Part shown: one piece after another, positions 46,889 through 56,979 of the stretch
How the letters are laid out: each line of letters begins with the position of its first letter
Numbering within the stretch: the first letter of the stretch is position 1
Source of the DNA: an uncultured Eggerthella sp.
Lineage (GTDB): Bacteria > Actinomycetota > Coriobacteriia > Coriobacteriales > Eggerthellaceae
DNA: 64,000 nucleotides
Direction of reading: 5' to 3'
Assembly: GCA_958431815.1 (NCBI GenBank)
Contig: CAUASB010000009.1
Location: 17,298 to 81,297, forward strand
The notes under the pieces: generated by a model
What the model was told of the DNA's origin: nothing
Database searches by the model: none
The model's input: only the letters and a program-made list of their open reading frames with translations
Program-made: the position numbers and the translations under genes

Positions 46889-47882
46889 CTATCGGAAACA
46901 CGCATCGCGAACGATAGCGATGCTCGGACTCATGATATTCATACAACGCTTTCAAGTGGTTCTGCACAACAATGCCCACCACTTCCCCATCTTCAGGAGG
47001 CGTCGACGATGCAAACACGCTGGTTGTACAGCAGCACGGCGCAAAAACATCGATCGAAATAGGCTCGTTAAGGGAAACGCACGATTCCGGAAGCGGAGAT
47101 CCATTTGCAACCTTGCCAGCCTCTTCACGAATGAACGCATAGCGAACGCCCAAGGCACGAAGAGGGTCGATGGTGCCGCAGTTCGGGTCTTCTTCCAGCA
47201 TTTCGAGCGTTGCGCACTCCTCTAGCACCACCGTGCCAGAGATGGTGCGCTCAAGAGAGCTCACGTGCGCGGCGGTATTAAGATTGCGGCCCATATCGCG
47301 CGCAATGGCACGCATATAGGTGCCCTTCGAAACGCTCATTTCCACAATCCACTCGACGGCGCTTCTACCCTCTTCGTCGGTGAATTCCCGAAGCTCGACG
47401 AACTTGGCGTCGTAGATCTCGAACTCGCGGGGCTCCAGGTTGATAACCGTTCCCTTGCGAGCCGCATCGTACGACTTTCTGCCATTCACCTTGATGGCGG
47501 AATACACGGGCGGGATCTGAGTGCCCTTGCCGACCATGCCCCCAACATACGTGCGGGCATATTCCTCTTCGTATACTTCGGACGGGATAGGACATTGTTT
47601 GGTAACGGCACCTTCGGAATCGTCGGTTTCAGTACCGATGCCGAAGCGGACGCCCATACGATAGCGCTTGCCGTGGCCAACCATATACGCATCAAGACGA
47701 GTTGCGGGGCCGACGCATACGACCAGTACCCCAGAAGCCAAAGGGTCGAGTGTGCCGGTATGGCCAACGCGACGCTCGCCGAAAATCTTCCTGCATCGGT
47801 TCACCACATCATGAGAAGACATGCCAACCGGCTTGTTCACCGCAACGAGCCTGCTCAGGCCTGATTCACCGCGTTTAGCCAT
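46863..47882 (-). CDS. truB: tRNA pseudouridine-55 synthase
   Basis: 339 residues. N-terminal VAVNKPVGMSSHDVV, the catalytic Asp in GHTGTLDPLASGVLVV, KRYRMGVRFGIGTETDD and the C-terminal PUA-like part. The ATG at 47882 has GAGG 7 bases upstream and overlaps the nrnA end by 8 bases; the TTG before it is less likely. Confidence 0.96.
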   Translation of the reverse strand: MAKRGESGLSRLVAVNKPVGMSSHDVVNRCRKIFGERRVGHTGTLDPLASGVLVVCVGPATRLDAYMVGHGKRYRMGVRFGIGTETDDSEGAVTKQCPIPSEVYEEEYARTYVGGMVGKGTQIPPVYSAIKVNGRKSYDAARKGTVINLEPREFEIYDAKFVELREFTDEEGRSAVEWIVEMSVSKGTYMRAIARDMGRNLNTAAHVSSLERTISGTVVLEECATLEMLEEDPNCGTIDPLRALGVRYAFIREEAGKVANGSPLPESCVSLNEPISIDVFAPCCCTTSVFASSTPPEDGEVVGIVVQNHLKALYEYHESEHRYRSRCVFPIGVERGTAL

Positions 47883-48891
47883 CAAGCACCTCTTTCCCCT
47901 TTGCGCCGAAGCACTGCTTCAGCACTTCGGCAGGAACAGCACGAAGCGCCTCGGAAAGCGTTCCCTTGAACGTAAGCCCTGCAGCAGCTTTGTGGCCGCC
48001 ACCGTCGAATACGCGCGCAACAGAGGCAACATCAGTGTTCTCGTCTTTGGCGCGGAGGCTTCCGCGCACCTCTCCGGCGACGGTTTGCTTCAAAATAAGC
48101 GCAACTCTAACGCCATGGATGCAGCGCAACGTATCAATGAGCGCTTCGGCGTCGGCCTTGATGGCGTTGCAGGCCTCGAAATCGGCCTGGTCAAGGTACG
48201 AATACACGAATGCCCCGTCACATTCAAACTTCATGCGCTCCAGAACGATGCTTTCAAGCTCCATGCTGGCAAGCGAGCGGTTCTGGAAGAACTCGCGGTT
48301 GATCTGCACAGGGTCGGCCCCCGCTTCCATCATCTCGGCAGCGCAGGAAAACGCTTGAGCGTTGGTGTTCTGGTACGAGAACCTTCCCGTATCCGTTACC
48401 AAGCCCGTTAAGGCGCATTGGGCAACTTCAGGCGTTAGTGCCCCCAAGTATTTGCACACCTGCCACACCAACATGCTTGCAGAAGGCGAGTCGGCATCAA
48501 CGTAGTTGTAATCAGCCATAGGAACATCCGCTGCATGATGGTCGATGGTGAAACGCACCGACGCCGCAGCCTGAAGTGGCGCTGCGGTGCCAATGCGCTC
48601 AACGGTAGGCACATCGACCGCAACGAAAACGGATGAGGGACCATGATAGTCGCATCCGGCAACCATCTCTTCGACCCCAGGGAGGAAGAGCAAGTTCTGC
48701 TCTATCGGGTCGGGCTTTGCAAGTACGCAATGAGCATTTTTTCCCAAAGCTCGCAAAGCATGGCACAGGGCAAGCTGGGAACCGAGGCAGTCGCCATCGG
48801 GGTTAACATGACCGCATATCACAAAATCGTCGAGCGCGCTAAGGCGCTCGGCGATTTCGGACAGCGTGGTATTCGTCTGAGGGGTAGGCAC
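47875..48891 (-). CDS. nrnA: DHH-family nanoRNase / pAp phosphatase
   Basis: Degrades 2-5 nt RNA fragments and pAp. 338 residues: DHH domain with GHVNPDGDCLGSQ and FTIDHHAAD, VTDTGRFSYQNT, then DHHA1 with FDGGGHKAAAG. The start is a GTG, directly after the rbfA stop (TAA-GTG) with GAGG upstream. The rbfA-nrnA-truB order is typical. Confidence 0.94.
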   Translation of the reverse strand: MPTPQTNTTLSEIAERLSALDDFVICGHVNPDGDCLGSQLALCHALRALGKNAHCVLAKPDPIEQNLLFLPGVEEMVAGCDYHGPSSVFVAVDVPTVERIGTAAPLQAAASVRFTIDHHAADVPMADYNYVDADSPSASMLVWQVCKYLGALTPEVAQCALTGLVTDTGRFSYQNTNAQAFSCAAEMMEAGADPVQINREFFQNRSLASMELESIVLERMKFECDGAFVYSYLDQADFEACNAIKADAEALIDTLRCIHGVRVALILKQTVAGEVRGSLRAKDENTDVASVARVFDGGGHKAAAGLTFKGTLSEALRAVPAEVLKQCFGAKGKEVLDG

Positions 48892-49254
48892 TTATTCCTC
48901 TTCGCTTGATGAGTTCCTTGCTGCATCGCGAGCCAAGGCATTCGCGATGCGTTCAGCTTCGTCAACGCTTGAATCAAGCATGAAACGAAGTTCAGGCGCT
49001 ACACGCCAGGAAAGCTTCTTGGCCATAAGGGACCGAATCCTGCCACCTGCTGCCTGGAAGGCAGAGGCAACCTCGATATAACGCGAAGGTTCCGTGGTGT
49101 AGTACACGTTGGCAACGCTTCTATCGAAGCTCACCTCGCACGAAGTGATGGTAACCATGTTCAAACGAGGATCGCTGATATCGAAGAGCAGGATGCTCGC
49201 GATCACCTCGCGAGCCTGCTCGTTGACCTTACGGCTGGAAGAACCTTGCTTCAT
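48892..49254 (-). CDS. rbfA: Ribosome-binding factor A
   Basis: 30S maturation and cold-shock factor. 120 residues, KH-like fold: VNEQAREVIASILLFDISDPRL, VSFDRSVANVYYTT, and LSWRVAPELRFMLDSSVDEAERI. The ATG overlaps the infB stop in TAATG. The acidic Ser/Glu tail is normal for the family. Confidence 0.94.
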   Translation of the reverse strand: MKQGSSSRKVNEQAREVIASILLFDISDPRLNMVTITSCEVSFDRSVANVYYTTEPSRYIEVASAFQAAGGRIRSLMAKKLSWRVAPELRFMLDSSVDEAERIANALARDAARNSSSEEE

Positions 49255-51989
49255 TATTCGGTCCTTTCAACTTCTACCGTACGATAGCCTTCAATGGTGT
49301 CGCCAACCTTGATGTCCTGGTAGCCTTCGATGCCAATACCGCACTCGTAACCGCGAGCAACGCTCTTAACATCGTCCTTGAAGCGGCGCAGGCTTCCAAT
49401 GTTGCCTTCGTAGATAACGGTGCCGTCACGTACGATGCGTACCTTGTCGTCACGGTTGAGCTCGCCTTCGGTGATGTAGCAACCGGCAATGGTACCGGCC
49501 TTCGGAACCTTGAAGGTGTCGCGGACCTCGGCGATGCCGGTGTCCTTCTCAACGATATCGGGCGAAAGAAGGCCAACGCGTGCAGCATTGATGTCCTCGA
49601 TTGCCTGGTAGATAACGCGGTACAACCTGATATCGACCTTTTCGCGTTCGGCAACCTCGCGGGTCTTGCCGGTCGGGCGTACGTTGAAGCCGATGATGAT
49701 CGCGTCAGATGCCGCAGCCAACGTAACGTCGGTTTCGGTGATGCCGCCAACGGCAGCATGGATGATGTTGATCTTGACCTCGGACTGGTCCATCTTCGAG
49801 AACGCATCGCGCAGTGCCTCGATGGAGCCCTGAACGTCGGCCTTGACAACCAAGTTCAGATCGGTGGTCTTGCCCTCTTCGATGCGAGAGAACAGATCGT
49901 CGAGGTTCATGTGCGAGCGAGCTTCCTGCTTGGCCAAGCGGGCACGCAGTGCGCGTTCTTCAGCCAAACGGCGGGCGTCGCGTTCATCGTCGAACACGCG
50001 GAACTCGTCGCCGGCGGTAGGAACGGAGTTCAGACCGAGGATCTCTACCGGATCGGCGGGCTTAGCGGAATCAACGTGATTGCCGCGCGGATCGATCAGA
50101 GCACGAACCTTGCCGTAAGAAGTGCCTGCAACCACCACATCGCCAGGATGCAGCGTACCGCGGTTGATGAGCATCGTGGCAACCGGGCCACGGCCCTTGT
50201 CGAGGTTTGCCTCGATTACAAAGCCGGACGCAGGAGCATCGGGGTTCGCCTTGAGCTCGAGCACGTCAGCCTGAAGCAGAATGGTTTCCAGAAGATCGTC
50301 GATATGCAGGCGCTTCTTAGCCGAGATATCGACGAACATGTTCTGGCCGCCCCACTCTTCAGGGATGATGCCGTATTCGGTGAGCTCCTGACGAACACGC
50401 TCGGGCGTGGCGCCGGGCTTATCGATCTTGTTGACAGCTACAACGATAGGCACGTCAGCCGCCTTTGCGTGGTTGATTGCCTCAACCGTCTGGGGCATTA
50501 CGCCGTCGTCGGCGGCAACAACCAAGACGATAACGTCGGTAACCTGAGCACCACGAGCACGCATTGCGGTGAATGCCTCATGACCAGGAGTATCGATGAA
50601 GGTAATCTGACGACCGTTGATGTTAACCACCGATGCACCGATATGCTGGGTGATGCCGCCGGCCTCGCTCTGGGCAACGCCGGTCTGACGGATGGCATCA
50701 AGCAAAGAGGTCTTGCCGTGGTCAACATGGCCCATAACGGTAACGATAGGCGGACGAGGCTTGAGGTCTTCCTCGGAATCGTGGTATACAACCGCGAATT
50801 CTTCCTCAGGCGAAACCACGCGAACCTTGCGACCCATGTCGTCAGCGATGAGCTCAATCAGGTCATCGCTCATAGTCTGGGTAAGGGTAAGGGGCGAGCC
50901 CAACAGGAACAGACGCTTGATTACGTCGTTCGGGGATGCCTCGACCAGCTCTGCGAACTGGGCAACCGTGGAACCCTGCGGAATCTCGACAACGGAATCG
51001 TCGAGAACCAGCGAAGGATCCAAGCCCTTTTCCAATGCTTCCTGCTCAGCACGTTCGCGAGCTTCAGCCTCACGCTTTTCCTTACGCTTCTTACGACGGC
51101 CCTGGCCATCATGGCTTGCCGCCTCTACAGCAGCACGAGCTTCCGCCAGAACCTTGTCACGCTGGAGCTTTTCAGCCTGAACGGCCATCTGGGCATAGCG
51201 ATCTTCCGCGGGAGCCTCGGTATTGTTCATCTCGAGCTCGGGCACGGAAGGCTCGAAGCCCTTGCGATGGTTCTTCTTGCCCTTGCGGTTGTTGTCGCGA
51301 TTGTTCTTCTTTGCCTGAGCAGCTTCCTGCTTCTGGTGCTGAAGACGCTCGCGCTCGTTGTTGATCTGATCAAGCAGCGAAGAGAAGTTGGAACCCGAGG
51401 AAACCGGAGCGGCCTTGGGCGTGTGCTTCTTGGCAGGTGCCGCAGTCTTGCCGTGCTTGCGGTTATTGCGGTTGTGCAACGCTTCTTCAACAGCCTGCTT
51501 CTTGGCCACCTCAGCGGCACGCGCAGCTGCAGCAGCGCGCTCACGAGCCTCAGCGGCTTCACGCTCTACGCGCTGACGCTCACGCTCGATCTGAGATGCC
51601 AGGCTCTCAAACGGAGAAGAGGAGATCTTGCGCTTTGCATGGGTGTCGCCTTCCGCCTTGTGGGACTTAGCCTCACGACGGGCACGCTCTGCTTCACGCG
51701 ACTCGCGTTCCTTTTCCACGGCAGCACGACGCTCGGCCTTTTCCTCGGCCTTGCGCTCGGCTTCCTTAGCCTTTTCCTGAGCAAGCTTCTTGGCTTCCTC
51801 ATCTTCGAGCTTGCCCGCACGCTGCTTGATCTCAGGCTCAAGGTTCTTGCGAACCTTCTGCACATAGGCGTCCTGGAGAATGCTGGCATGACTCTTGGCG
51901 GGGATCTTCATCTCCGCCAAGCGATCGAGCAGCTCCTTGCTGGTCATATCAAATTCCTTAGCCAATTCATGTACACGCATGCCAGGCAT
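49254..51989 (-). CDS. infB: Translation initiation factor IF-2
   Basis: 911 residues from the ATG at 51989 (GAGGAG upstream). N-terminal IF2_N fold ([21 protein letters not shown]), a long charged Ala/Lys/Glu/Arg coiled linker with NRKHGK and [15 protein letters not shown] tracts, a second IF2_N, then the GTPase: [30 protein letters not shown]. The C-terminal beta-barrels and the fMet-tRNA domain are complete. In rimP-nusA-ylxR-infB-rbfA. Confidence 0.97.
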   Translation of the reverse strand: MPGMRVHELAKEFDMTSKELLDRLAEMKIPAKSHASILQDAYVQKVRKNLEPEIKQRAGKLEDEEAKKLAQEKAKEAERKAEEKAERRAAVEKERESREAERARREAKSHKAEGDTHAKRKISSSPFESLASQIERERQRVEREAAEARERAAAAARAAEVAKKQAVEEALHNRNNRKHGKTAAPAKKHTPKAAPVSSGSNFSSLLDQINNERERLQHQKQEAAQAKKNNRDNNRKGKKNHRKGFEPSVPELEMNNTEAPAEDRYAQMAVQAEKLQRDKVLAEARAAVEAASHDGQGRRKKRKEKREAEARERAEQEALEKGLDPSLVLDDSVVEIPQGSTVAQFAELVEASPNDVIKRLFLLGSPLTLTQTMSDDLIELIADDMGRKVRVVSPEEEFAVVYHDSEEDLKPRPPIVTVMGHVDHGKTSLLDAIRQTGVAQSEAGGITQHIGASVVNINGRQITFIDTPGHEAFTAMRARGAQVTDVIVLVVAADDGVMPQTVEAINHAKAADVPIVVAVNKIDKPGATPERVRQELTEYGIIPEEWGGQNMFVDISAKKRLHIDDLLETILLQADVLELKANPDAPASGFVIEANLDKGRGPVATMLINRGTLHPGDVVVAGTSYGKVRALIDPRGNHVDSAKPADPVEILGLNSVPTAGDEFRVFDDERDARRLAEERALRARLAKQEARSHMNLDDLFSRIEEGKTTDLNLVVKADVQGSIEALRDAFSKMDQSEVKINIIHAAVGGITETDVTLAAASDAIIIGFNVRPTGKTREVAEREKVDIRLYRVIYQAIEDINAARVGLLSPDIVEKDTGIAEVRDTFKVPKAGTIAGCYITEGELNRDDKVRIVRDGTVIYEGNIGSLRRFKDDVKSVARGYECGIGIEGYQDIKVGDTIEGYRTVEVERTE

Positions 51990-52002
51990 ATGGTCTCCTC
52001 GT

Positions 52003-52290
52003 CTACTTATCCTCGTTCGAGAGCGCCTCACGCAGCTGTTGGGCGATACGCTCGCAATCTTCTTCTGTCAACTTCGTTCTTAGCGCCGAATCGAGGCGCT
52101 TGGTTTTCATGGCCTTTTCGAGGCAAGCAACGCTGCACACGTAGGCGCCGCGACCGTTCATGCGACCCGTAGGGTCGAAGACGACCGCACCTTCAGGCGT
52201 GCGGACAATGCGAAGAAGATCGCTCTTCGCATTGCTTTCCCTGCACACAATGCAGGTACGCTGGCGTGTCTTTCCGGCCACGTTAGCCAA
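52003..52290 (-). CDS. ylxR: YlxR-family RNA-binding protein
   Basis: About 95 residues (DUF448). Family block RTCIVCRESNAKSDLLRIVR and GRMNGRGAYVCSVACLEKA. The longer frame runs back into nusA; the likely start is the TTG at 52290, which has GGGGAG 4 bases upstream, with a GTG at 52281 as alternative. Lies between nusA and infB as in most Gram-positive bacteria. Role poorly known, probably nucleic-acid binding. Confidence 0.88.
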   Translation of the reverse strand: MANVAGKTRQRTCIVCRESNAKSDLLRIVRTPEGAVVFDPTGRMNGRGAYVCSVACLEKAMKTKRLDSALRTKLTEEDCERIAQQLREALSNEDK

Positions 52291-52291
52291 G

Positions 52292-53509
52292 CTACTCCCC
52301 TTCCTCCAGGTCTGCGTGGATGCCGCAATAGCGATATCCCGGACGTGCATGGTTGCGGCAACGAGTGCCGTCTTCGGCCTCGTATGCGCACAAGCCGTCC
52401 TCAGATTCCTCTTCAAGAGGCTCATCGATCAGGGACGTATCTGCAACAAGCGGCTCGCCAGCAAAGGAAGCGGACTTGATATCGATATGCCAGCCGGTAA
52501 GGCGTGCGGCAAGACGGGCGTTCTGGCCTTCCTTGCCGATGGCAAGCGAAAGCTGATCGTCAGGCACGATAACCGTAGCGTAATTGTTTTCCTCGTCGAT
52601 GTCGACACGCGTAACGCGAGCAGGCGAAAGGGCGTTGGCAACATATACTGCCGGGTCCTCGTTCCACTGGATTACGTCAACGCGTTCGTTGCGCAAGCCC
52701 TCAACGACCATGCGCACACGGGAACCCTTCGGGCCAACGCAAGCGCCTACCGGATCGAGATTGGGCTCGCGGGATGCAACGGCAACCTTGGAACGCTCGC
52801 CGGGTTCACGGGCGATGGACTTGATTTCCACCAGACCGTCGTAAATCTCGGGTACTTCGATCTCGAAAAGACGGCGAATCAAGTCGGGATGGGTACGCGA
52901 AACCACGATGGAAGGACGTGTATGCTCGCCGCGCATCTTGGGAAGATCGGAGCTGGGATCGCGCACTTCGACGATAAGCGTCTTGATGCGCTGGTTGTGA
53001 CGGTAATGCTCGTTGCGAGGACGCTCGTTGCGTTCATCGGGGTAGCGCTTCAAGTCGTAATGGGGAAGCTCGGCCTCGACGCCATCGCGGATCTTAATGA
53101 TGGTGAAATCAGGCGTTCCCTGCAAAACGGTACCCGTCACCAGATCGCCCACGCGGCTGGAGAACTCCTCGTAAATGGACTGGCGGCCGGCATCGCGCAC
53201 AATGGAGCCGATAACGTTCTTGGCGTTAAGGGCGGCGATACGGCTTACGTCGTCGGGAGTTACGTCGCGTTCCTCGAACTCGGTGTACTCGCCGGTTTCC
53301 TCGTCGGGCTCGCCGACCGGAACAAGCTCGTAAACGTAGATCTTGCCCGTGTTGCGGTCGATGGTAACGCGAGCATCGTATTCAAGGTCAAGAATATGCT
53401 GATAGCTCTTTGCCAAGGACGCTTCCAAGCGCTCGATAAGATAGAATTCGTCGATCTTGCGTTCATGGGCCAAAGCCTGCAAGGCTTCGATCAATTCAGA
53501 TGCTGCCAT
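52292..53509 (-). CDS. nusA: Transcription factor NusA with C-terminal Cys/His motif
   Basis: 405 residues. N-terminal polymerase-binding domain, an S1 domain (VGDLVTGTVLQGTPDFTIIKI), KH1 with VGACVGPKGSRVRMVVEGL, and KH2 with LSLAIGKEGQNARLAARLTG. After an acidic linker (EPLEEESEDG) the last 32 residues hold C374-x9-C384-x10-C395-x2-H398 (GTRCRNHARPGYRYCGIH). This resembles a small zinc knuckle and is not part of standard NusA. ATG start with AAAGGTCC-like purines upstream. Confidence 0.95.
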   Translation of the reverse strand: MAASELIEALQALAHERKIDEFYLIERLEASLAKSYQHILDLEYDARVTIDRNTGKIYVYELVPVGEPDEETGEYTEFEERDVTPDDVSRIAALNAKNVIGSIVRDAGRQSIYEEFSSRVGDLVTGTVLQGTPDFTIIKIRDGVEAELPHYDLKRYPDERNERPRNEHYRHNQRIKTLIVEVRDPSSDLPKMRGEHTRPSIVVSRTHPDLIRRLFEIEVPEIYDGLVEIKSIAREPGERSKVAVASREPNLDPVGACVGPKGSRVRMVVEGLRNERVDVIQWNEDPAVYVANALSPARVTRVDIDEENNYATVIVPDDQLSLAIGKEGQNARLAARLTGWHIDIKSASFAGEPLVADTSLIDEPLEEESEDGLCAYEAEDGTRCRNHARPGYRYCGIHADLEEGE

Positions 53510-53524
53510 GGTAAAAGGTCCTTT

Positions 53525-53995
53525 CTACCCGCTGAAATCAATAGTGCCGATAACATGCGCCTTTTTAATATGCGCATAGGGCAAAGCTTCCTCGATGCCA
53601 TCGACTTCGACCAACACGTCGTCGTCGCGCATGCCGCAAAGCTTGCCCGTCCACTTTGCCCTGCCCTGGTGCGGCTGCGTGAGCATAATCTGCACCTTTT
53701 CGCCGGCAAAGCGCTTAAAATGCTCGGGCGTCCGAAGGGGACGATCGATACCGGGCGAAGAAACCTCCAGCGTGTAAGCACCCGGGAACGGATCAAGTTC
53801 GTCCATAAGCTCGTTCACCCATTTCTGCGAGGCAGCCAGCTCATCGAAGCCGATGCCCCCTTCGCAATCAAGGTAAACGCGAATCGTGGGAGCCTTGCGA
53901 GACCCGACCACTTCAACGGTGACGATCTCAACGTTATGGGCGGCCGCCTTGGGCTCAAGAGCCTCGAGCAGCTTGCGCTCCTTTGCGCTTAACAC
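53525..53995 (-). CDS. rimP: Ribosome maturation factor RimP
   Basis: 156 residues, two-domain 30S assembly factor. Blocks NVEIVTVEVVGSRKAPTIRVYLD, YTLEVSSPGIDRPLRTPEHF and FAGEKVQIMLTQP are conserved. AGGAGG lies 1 base before an ATG at 54001 but 7 before a GTG at 53995, so I favour the GTG. First gene of the nusA-infB operon; an A/T-rich stretch (GATATAAAAATG, minus strand, around 54092-54103) upstream may hold its promoter. Confidence 0.92.
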   Translation of the reverse strand: MLSAKERKLLEALEPKAAAHNVEIVTVEVVGSRKAPTIRVYLDCEGGIGFDELAASQKWVNELMDELDPFPGAYTLEVSSPGIDRPLRTPEHFKRFAGEKVQIMLTQPHQGRAKWTGKLCGMRDDDVLVEVDGIEEALPYAHIKKAHVIGTIDFSG

Positions 53996-54164
53996 GTGCA
54001 TCCCTCCTTCAAAACCCCGAACAAACAAAAGAAGCGGGCACAAACCCACTTCCTCCAAACATCGAAAGCAATCATGTTTTCACATGCGTACATTTTTATA
54101 TCACAGAAACGAAAAGGACGCCACCCCCTTCACAGTTTAAGGAGATGACACCCCAGAAAGTACG

Positions 54165-55190
54165 TTATTTCGTTGGATCGGCCGACGGATACAACGCATC
54201 GAACGAAGACTCGGAAACCGAGTTGCCGCCCTTCAAATCGCTTTTGAGGGGAGCCAAGATCTCGGAATCATGGCTCTTGGGGTTGTCGTAGCTTAAGCTT
54301 ACCTGCCAGCATTTGTATACCGCATCAAGACGGTCAAGCAGATAGCCATAGAGCTTGTCGATCTTCTGATACTTCGCATACGTTGCGTTCTGGGAATCGA
54401 GGCCCGCCTTTTCGCACGAAGCCGCCAACTCGGAACGCGACTTGGTGAGCGTGCCGATCAGGTTCTTGCAGCTATCGGCGTAGTTCGAACGCGTCTGACT
54501 GCTGGAGACGCGGTAATACCCTTCAAGGCCCTCGACTTCCTTGTCGACGTCGGTGCGCCAAGAAGCCAAGTCCTGATAAGCGCCCGTCAGATCAGCTAGG
54601 AAATCAGCTTCGGTGTAGGTATCCTGCACCGGTTCGGCGTTTTGCTGGGCATCCGTCTGCGCCGTAGGAACACTAGTCTTCGTCTGAGAGGAAACAAGCC
54701 CTTGAACCGTTTCCTGGATTTCGGGGGCGTAGTTCCATGCGCATGCCAAGGCAATTATCGCAACAACAATGGTGACAATGATGCCAACAGGCGCCTTTCG
54801 ACGCTTGGGATCTTGACGATACGTCTTCGGATGACGGTCGACATCGGCGACCACCTGCCCGCCATCGGCCACAATGCGCTGCATAGGCTTGGTGATGAAC
54901 GGATCCTCATCGCCAATAGTCGGAATGGCATTGAGGTCATCCGCCGAACGCGTGAGCTTCGATGCATCCACCGCGTTGCTCGGGTCAAGGGGGTTGCCAA
55001 ACACGTCTTGATAAGAACGTTCCGAAACCAAGGGCAGCTTCGAGGTTTGCGAAGGCGACACCGCATCGGTATATACGATTTTCTCTTCCGCGGCGGCAAT
55101 ACGCGCTTTCATATCAACGACAAGCGAGCCACAGTGAGGACACTGCAGCTCGCCGTCTTTGATTTTTGTCCCGCAATCGAGGCAATACAA
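54165..55190 (-). CDS. Membrane protein with N-terminal zinc ribbon, unknown function
   Basis: 341 residues. A zinc ribbon opens the protein (C3, C6, C17, C20: YCLDCG...CPHCG), then a polar linker, one transmembrane helix at about 133-154 (VGIIVTIVVAIIALACAW), and an outside helical region of about 185 residues with two cysteines (SCKNLIG, SCEKAGLD) and YGYLLDRLDAVYKCW. The ribbon is expected inside and the helices outside. Its start is a TTG two bases after the leuA stop, so translation probably follows leuA. No family recognised for the outer part. Confidence 0.8.
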   Translation of the reverse strand: MYCLDCGTKIKDGELQCPHCGSLVVDMKARIAAAEEKIVYTDAVSPSQTSKLPLVSERSYQDVFGNPLDPSNAVDASKLTRSADDLNAIPTIGDEDPFITKPMQRIVADGGQVVADVDRHPKTYRQDPKRRKAPVGIIVTIVVAIIALACAWNYAPEIQETVQGLVSSQTKTSVPTAQTDAQQNAEPVQDTYTEADFLADLTGAYQDLASWRTDVDKEVEGLEGYYRVSSSQTRSNYADSCKNLIGTLTKSRSELAASCEKAGLDSQNATYAKYQKIDKLYGYLLDRLDAVYKCWQVSLSYDNPKSHDSEILAPLKSDLKGGNSVSESSFDALYPSADPTK

Positions 55191-55191
55191 A

Positions 55192-56724
55192 TTATTTTGC
55201 CTTTTCCTGCTTGTGGGAGATCAGGCGATTGAGCGCGTTGATATAAGCCTTCGCAGATGAAACGATGATATCGCCATCTGCACCGCGGCCCGTGAACACC
55301 TCGCCATCTGCTGCGGTAACGCGAATGGTGACCTCGCCCAGGGCGTCGATGCCGCGGGTAACACTCTGAACAGCGAACTCGGAGAGCTCGTTTTCGATGT
55401 CAACGATTTCGTTGACCGCCTTGTACAGAGCGTCGACAGGGCCCGTACCCACCGAGCAAGCGACGAAGTCGCGGCCCTCGGAATCGGTAAGGGTGATGGT
55501 GGCGGTAGGCGTAAGGGGCTTGCCGCAGGAAATCTGAACGGACTTCAGGGTGTAGTGAGCTACCTGGTTGCGGCCCTGTTCGCCCAGAAGGGATTCCAGA
55601 TCCTCGTCGTAGACTTCCTTCTTCTTGTCAGCCAAGTCGAGGAATGCGTTGTACAGATCCTCGAATGCCTGACCCTCGATATGATACCCCAGGGCCTCAA
55701 CGCGATGGCGAAGGGCAGCACGGCCGGAACGAGCGGAAAGGATGATGGAGCTCTGACCAGCGCCTACCTCGCGAGGATCGATGATCTCGTAGGTATCGCG
55801 CGCCTTGATAACACCGTCCTGGTGAATGCCGGAGGAATGCGCGAAGGCGTTTGCGCCAACGATTGCCTTGTTGGGCTGGACGATGAAGCCCGTGATGGAG
55901 GAAACCAGACGGGATGCGCGCACGAATTCGCGGGTGTTGATGTCGGTATGGGCGTTGAGCTCCTTGCCGTGCATCTTGATGCCCATGACGACTTCTTCCA
56001 TGGCGGTGTTGCCGGCGCGCTCACCCAAGCCGTTGATGGTGCACTCGATCTGACCAGCACCGTTTTCGATACCAGCGAGCGAAAGGGCGGTAGCCATGCC
56101 AAGGTCGTTGTGGCAGTGAACGGAAAGCGTTGCCTTGTCCATGTTGGAAACGTTTTCCATCAGGAACTTGATGCGACGGCCGAATTCGTCAGGCAGAGAG
56201 TAGCCGGTGGTGTCGGGAATGTTGATTACCGTAGCGCCAGCAGAAATTGCTGCCTCTACAACCTTTGCCAGGAACTCGTAGTCGGCGCGACCTGCGTCCT
56301 CAGCATAGAACTCAACGTCTTCGACGTACTTCTTGGCGTACTTAACGGCGTTGATGGAACGCTCGATGATCTTTTCGGGCGTGGTGCGCAGCTTTTCATA
56401 GATGTGACTGTGGGAAACGCCGATGCCCGTGTGGATACGGGGGCGCTTGCACTCGGCCAGAGCACGAGCAGCGGAATCGATGTCCTTTTCGACGGCACGG
56501 GACAGGGCGCATACGACGGCGCGGTCCCCTACCTCAGCGGCGATCTGCTGAACCGACTTGAAGTCACCAGGGGAAGACACAGGAAAGCCCGCCTCGATAA
56601 CATCGACATTCAGGCGCAGTAGCTGACGCGTGATAACCAGTTTCTCCTCGGAGTTCATGGACGCGCCCGGCGACTGCTCACCGTCGCGCAAGGTTGTATC
56701 GAAGATAGCGATCTTGCGAGTCAT
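55192..56724 (-). CDS. leuA: 2-Isopropylmalate synthase
   Basis: First committed step of leucine synthesis. 510 residues: HMG-CoA-lyase-type barrel with [17 protein letters not shown], metal ligands [29 protein letters not shown], and a C-terminal regulatory domain for leucine feedback ([29 protein letters not shown]). The ATG at 56724 has AAAGGA 8 bases upstream; the frame to 56811 adds non-conserved residues. leuBCD are not in the window. Confidence 0.95.
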   Translation of the reverse strand: MTRKIAIFDTTLRDGEQSPGASMNSEEKLVITRQLLRLNVDVIEAGFPVSSPGDFKSVQQIAAEVGDRAVVCALSRAVEKDIDSAARALAECKRPRIHTGIGVSHSHIYEKLRTTPEKIIERSINAVKYAKKYVEDVEFYAEDAGRADYEFLAKVVEAAISAGATVINIPDTTGYSLPDEFGRRIKFLMENVSNMDKATLSVHCHNDLGMATALSLAGIENGAGQIECTINGLGERAGNTAMEEVVMGIKMHGKELNAHTDINTREFVRASRLVSSITGFIVQPNKAIVGANAFAHSSGIHQDGVIKARDTYEIIDPREVGAGQSSIILSARSGRAALRHRVEALGYHIEGQAFEDLYNAFLDLADKKKEVYDEDLESLLGEQGRNQVAHYTLKSVQISCGKPLTPTATITLTDSEGRDFVACSVGTGPVDALYKAVNEIVDIENELSEFAVQSVTRGIDALGEVTIRVTAADGEVFTGRGADGDIIVSSAKAYINALNRLISHKQEKAK

Positions 56725-56824
56725 CTTGCGATCCTTTCTTATGTCTGTACTTGCATCGATAGAACTATAGCGCATTTTTCGGTGAACGGTACCGATCATC
56801 ATGCAGTTCAACGTAACTTAACGA

Positions 56825-56857
56825 TAACGAATGAAAGCGCTCGTAAACCATTCGTTA
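56825..56857 (-). promoter_or_regulatory. Inverted repeat upstream of leuA
   Basis: TAACGAATG (56825-56833) and CATTCGTTA (56849-56857), perfect 9-bp arms, 15-base spacer, about 100 bases before leuA. A -10-like TATAGT lies nearer the gene (about 56764-56769). No leucine-rich leader peptide or T-box signature was found. Confidence 0.4.
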
Positions 56858-56885
56858 CCACGCGCAACTCCTTGCTTGCCCGGAT

Positions 56886-56924
56886 AAAAAGCAGAAGGGC
56901 CCCAGCCTTTTGCGGCCAGGGCCC
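56886..56924 (-). terminator. Terminator after amtB-glnB
   Basis: Minus-strand stem GGGCCCTGGCC / GGCTGGGGCCC, 11 pairs including two G-U, loop GCAAAA, then TTCTGCTTTTT. The wobble pairs work only on the minus strand. Confidence 0.8.
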
Positions 56925-56979
56925 ATCCTCTATGACTTAGCAGCGTGTGAGAGGTGTTGAGTTTCCTTTGCAGGAGAGG

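Noticed and set aside
51566..51889. Repetitive basic/acidic-looking stretch as a possible repeat array
   Set aside because: It is the Ala/Lys/Glu linker of IF-2, a normal feature of the family.
49758..52172. 804-codon plus-strand ORF opposite infB
   Set aside because: Leu/Arg-rich shadow of the IF-2 gene.
56725..56979. T-box or leucine attenuator ahead of leuA
   Set aside because: No T-box core sequence, no run of leucine codons in a leader ORF, and the only terminator belongs to glnB upstream.
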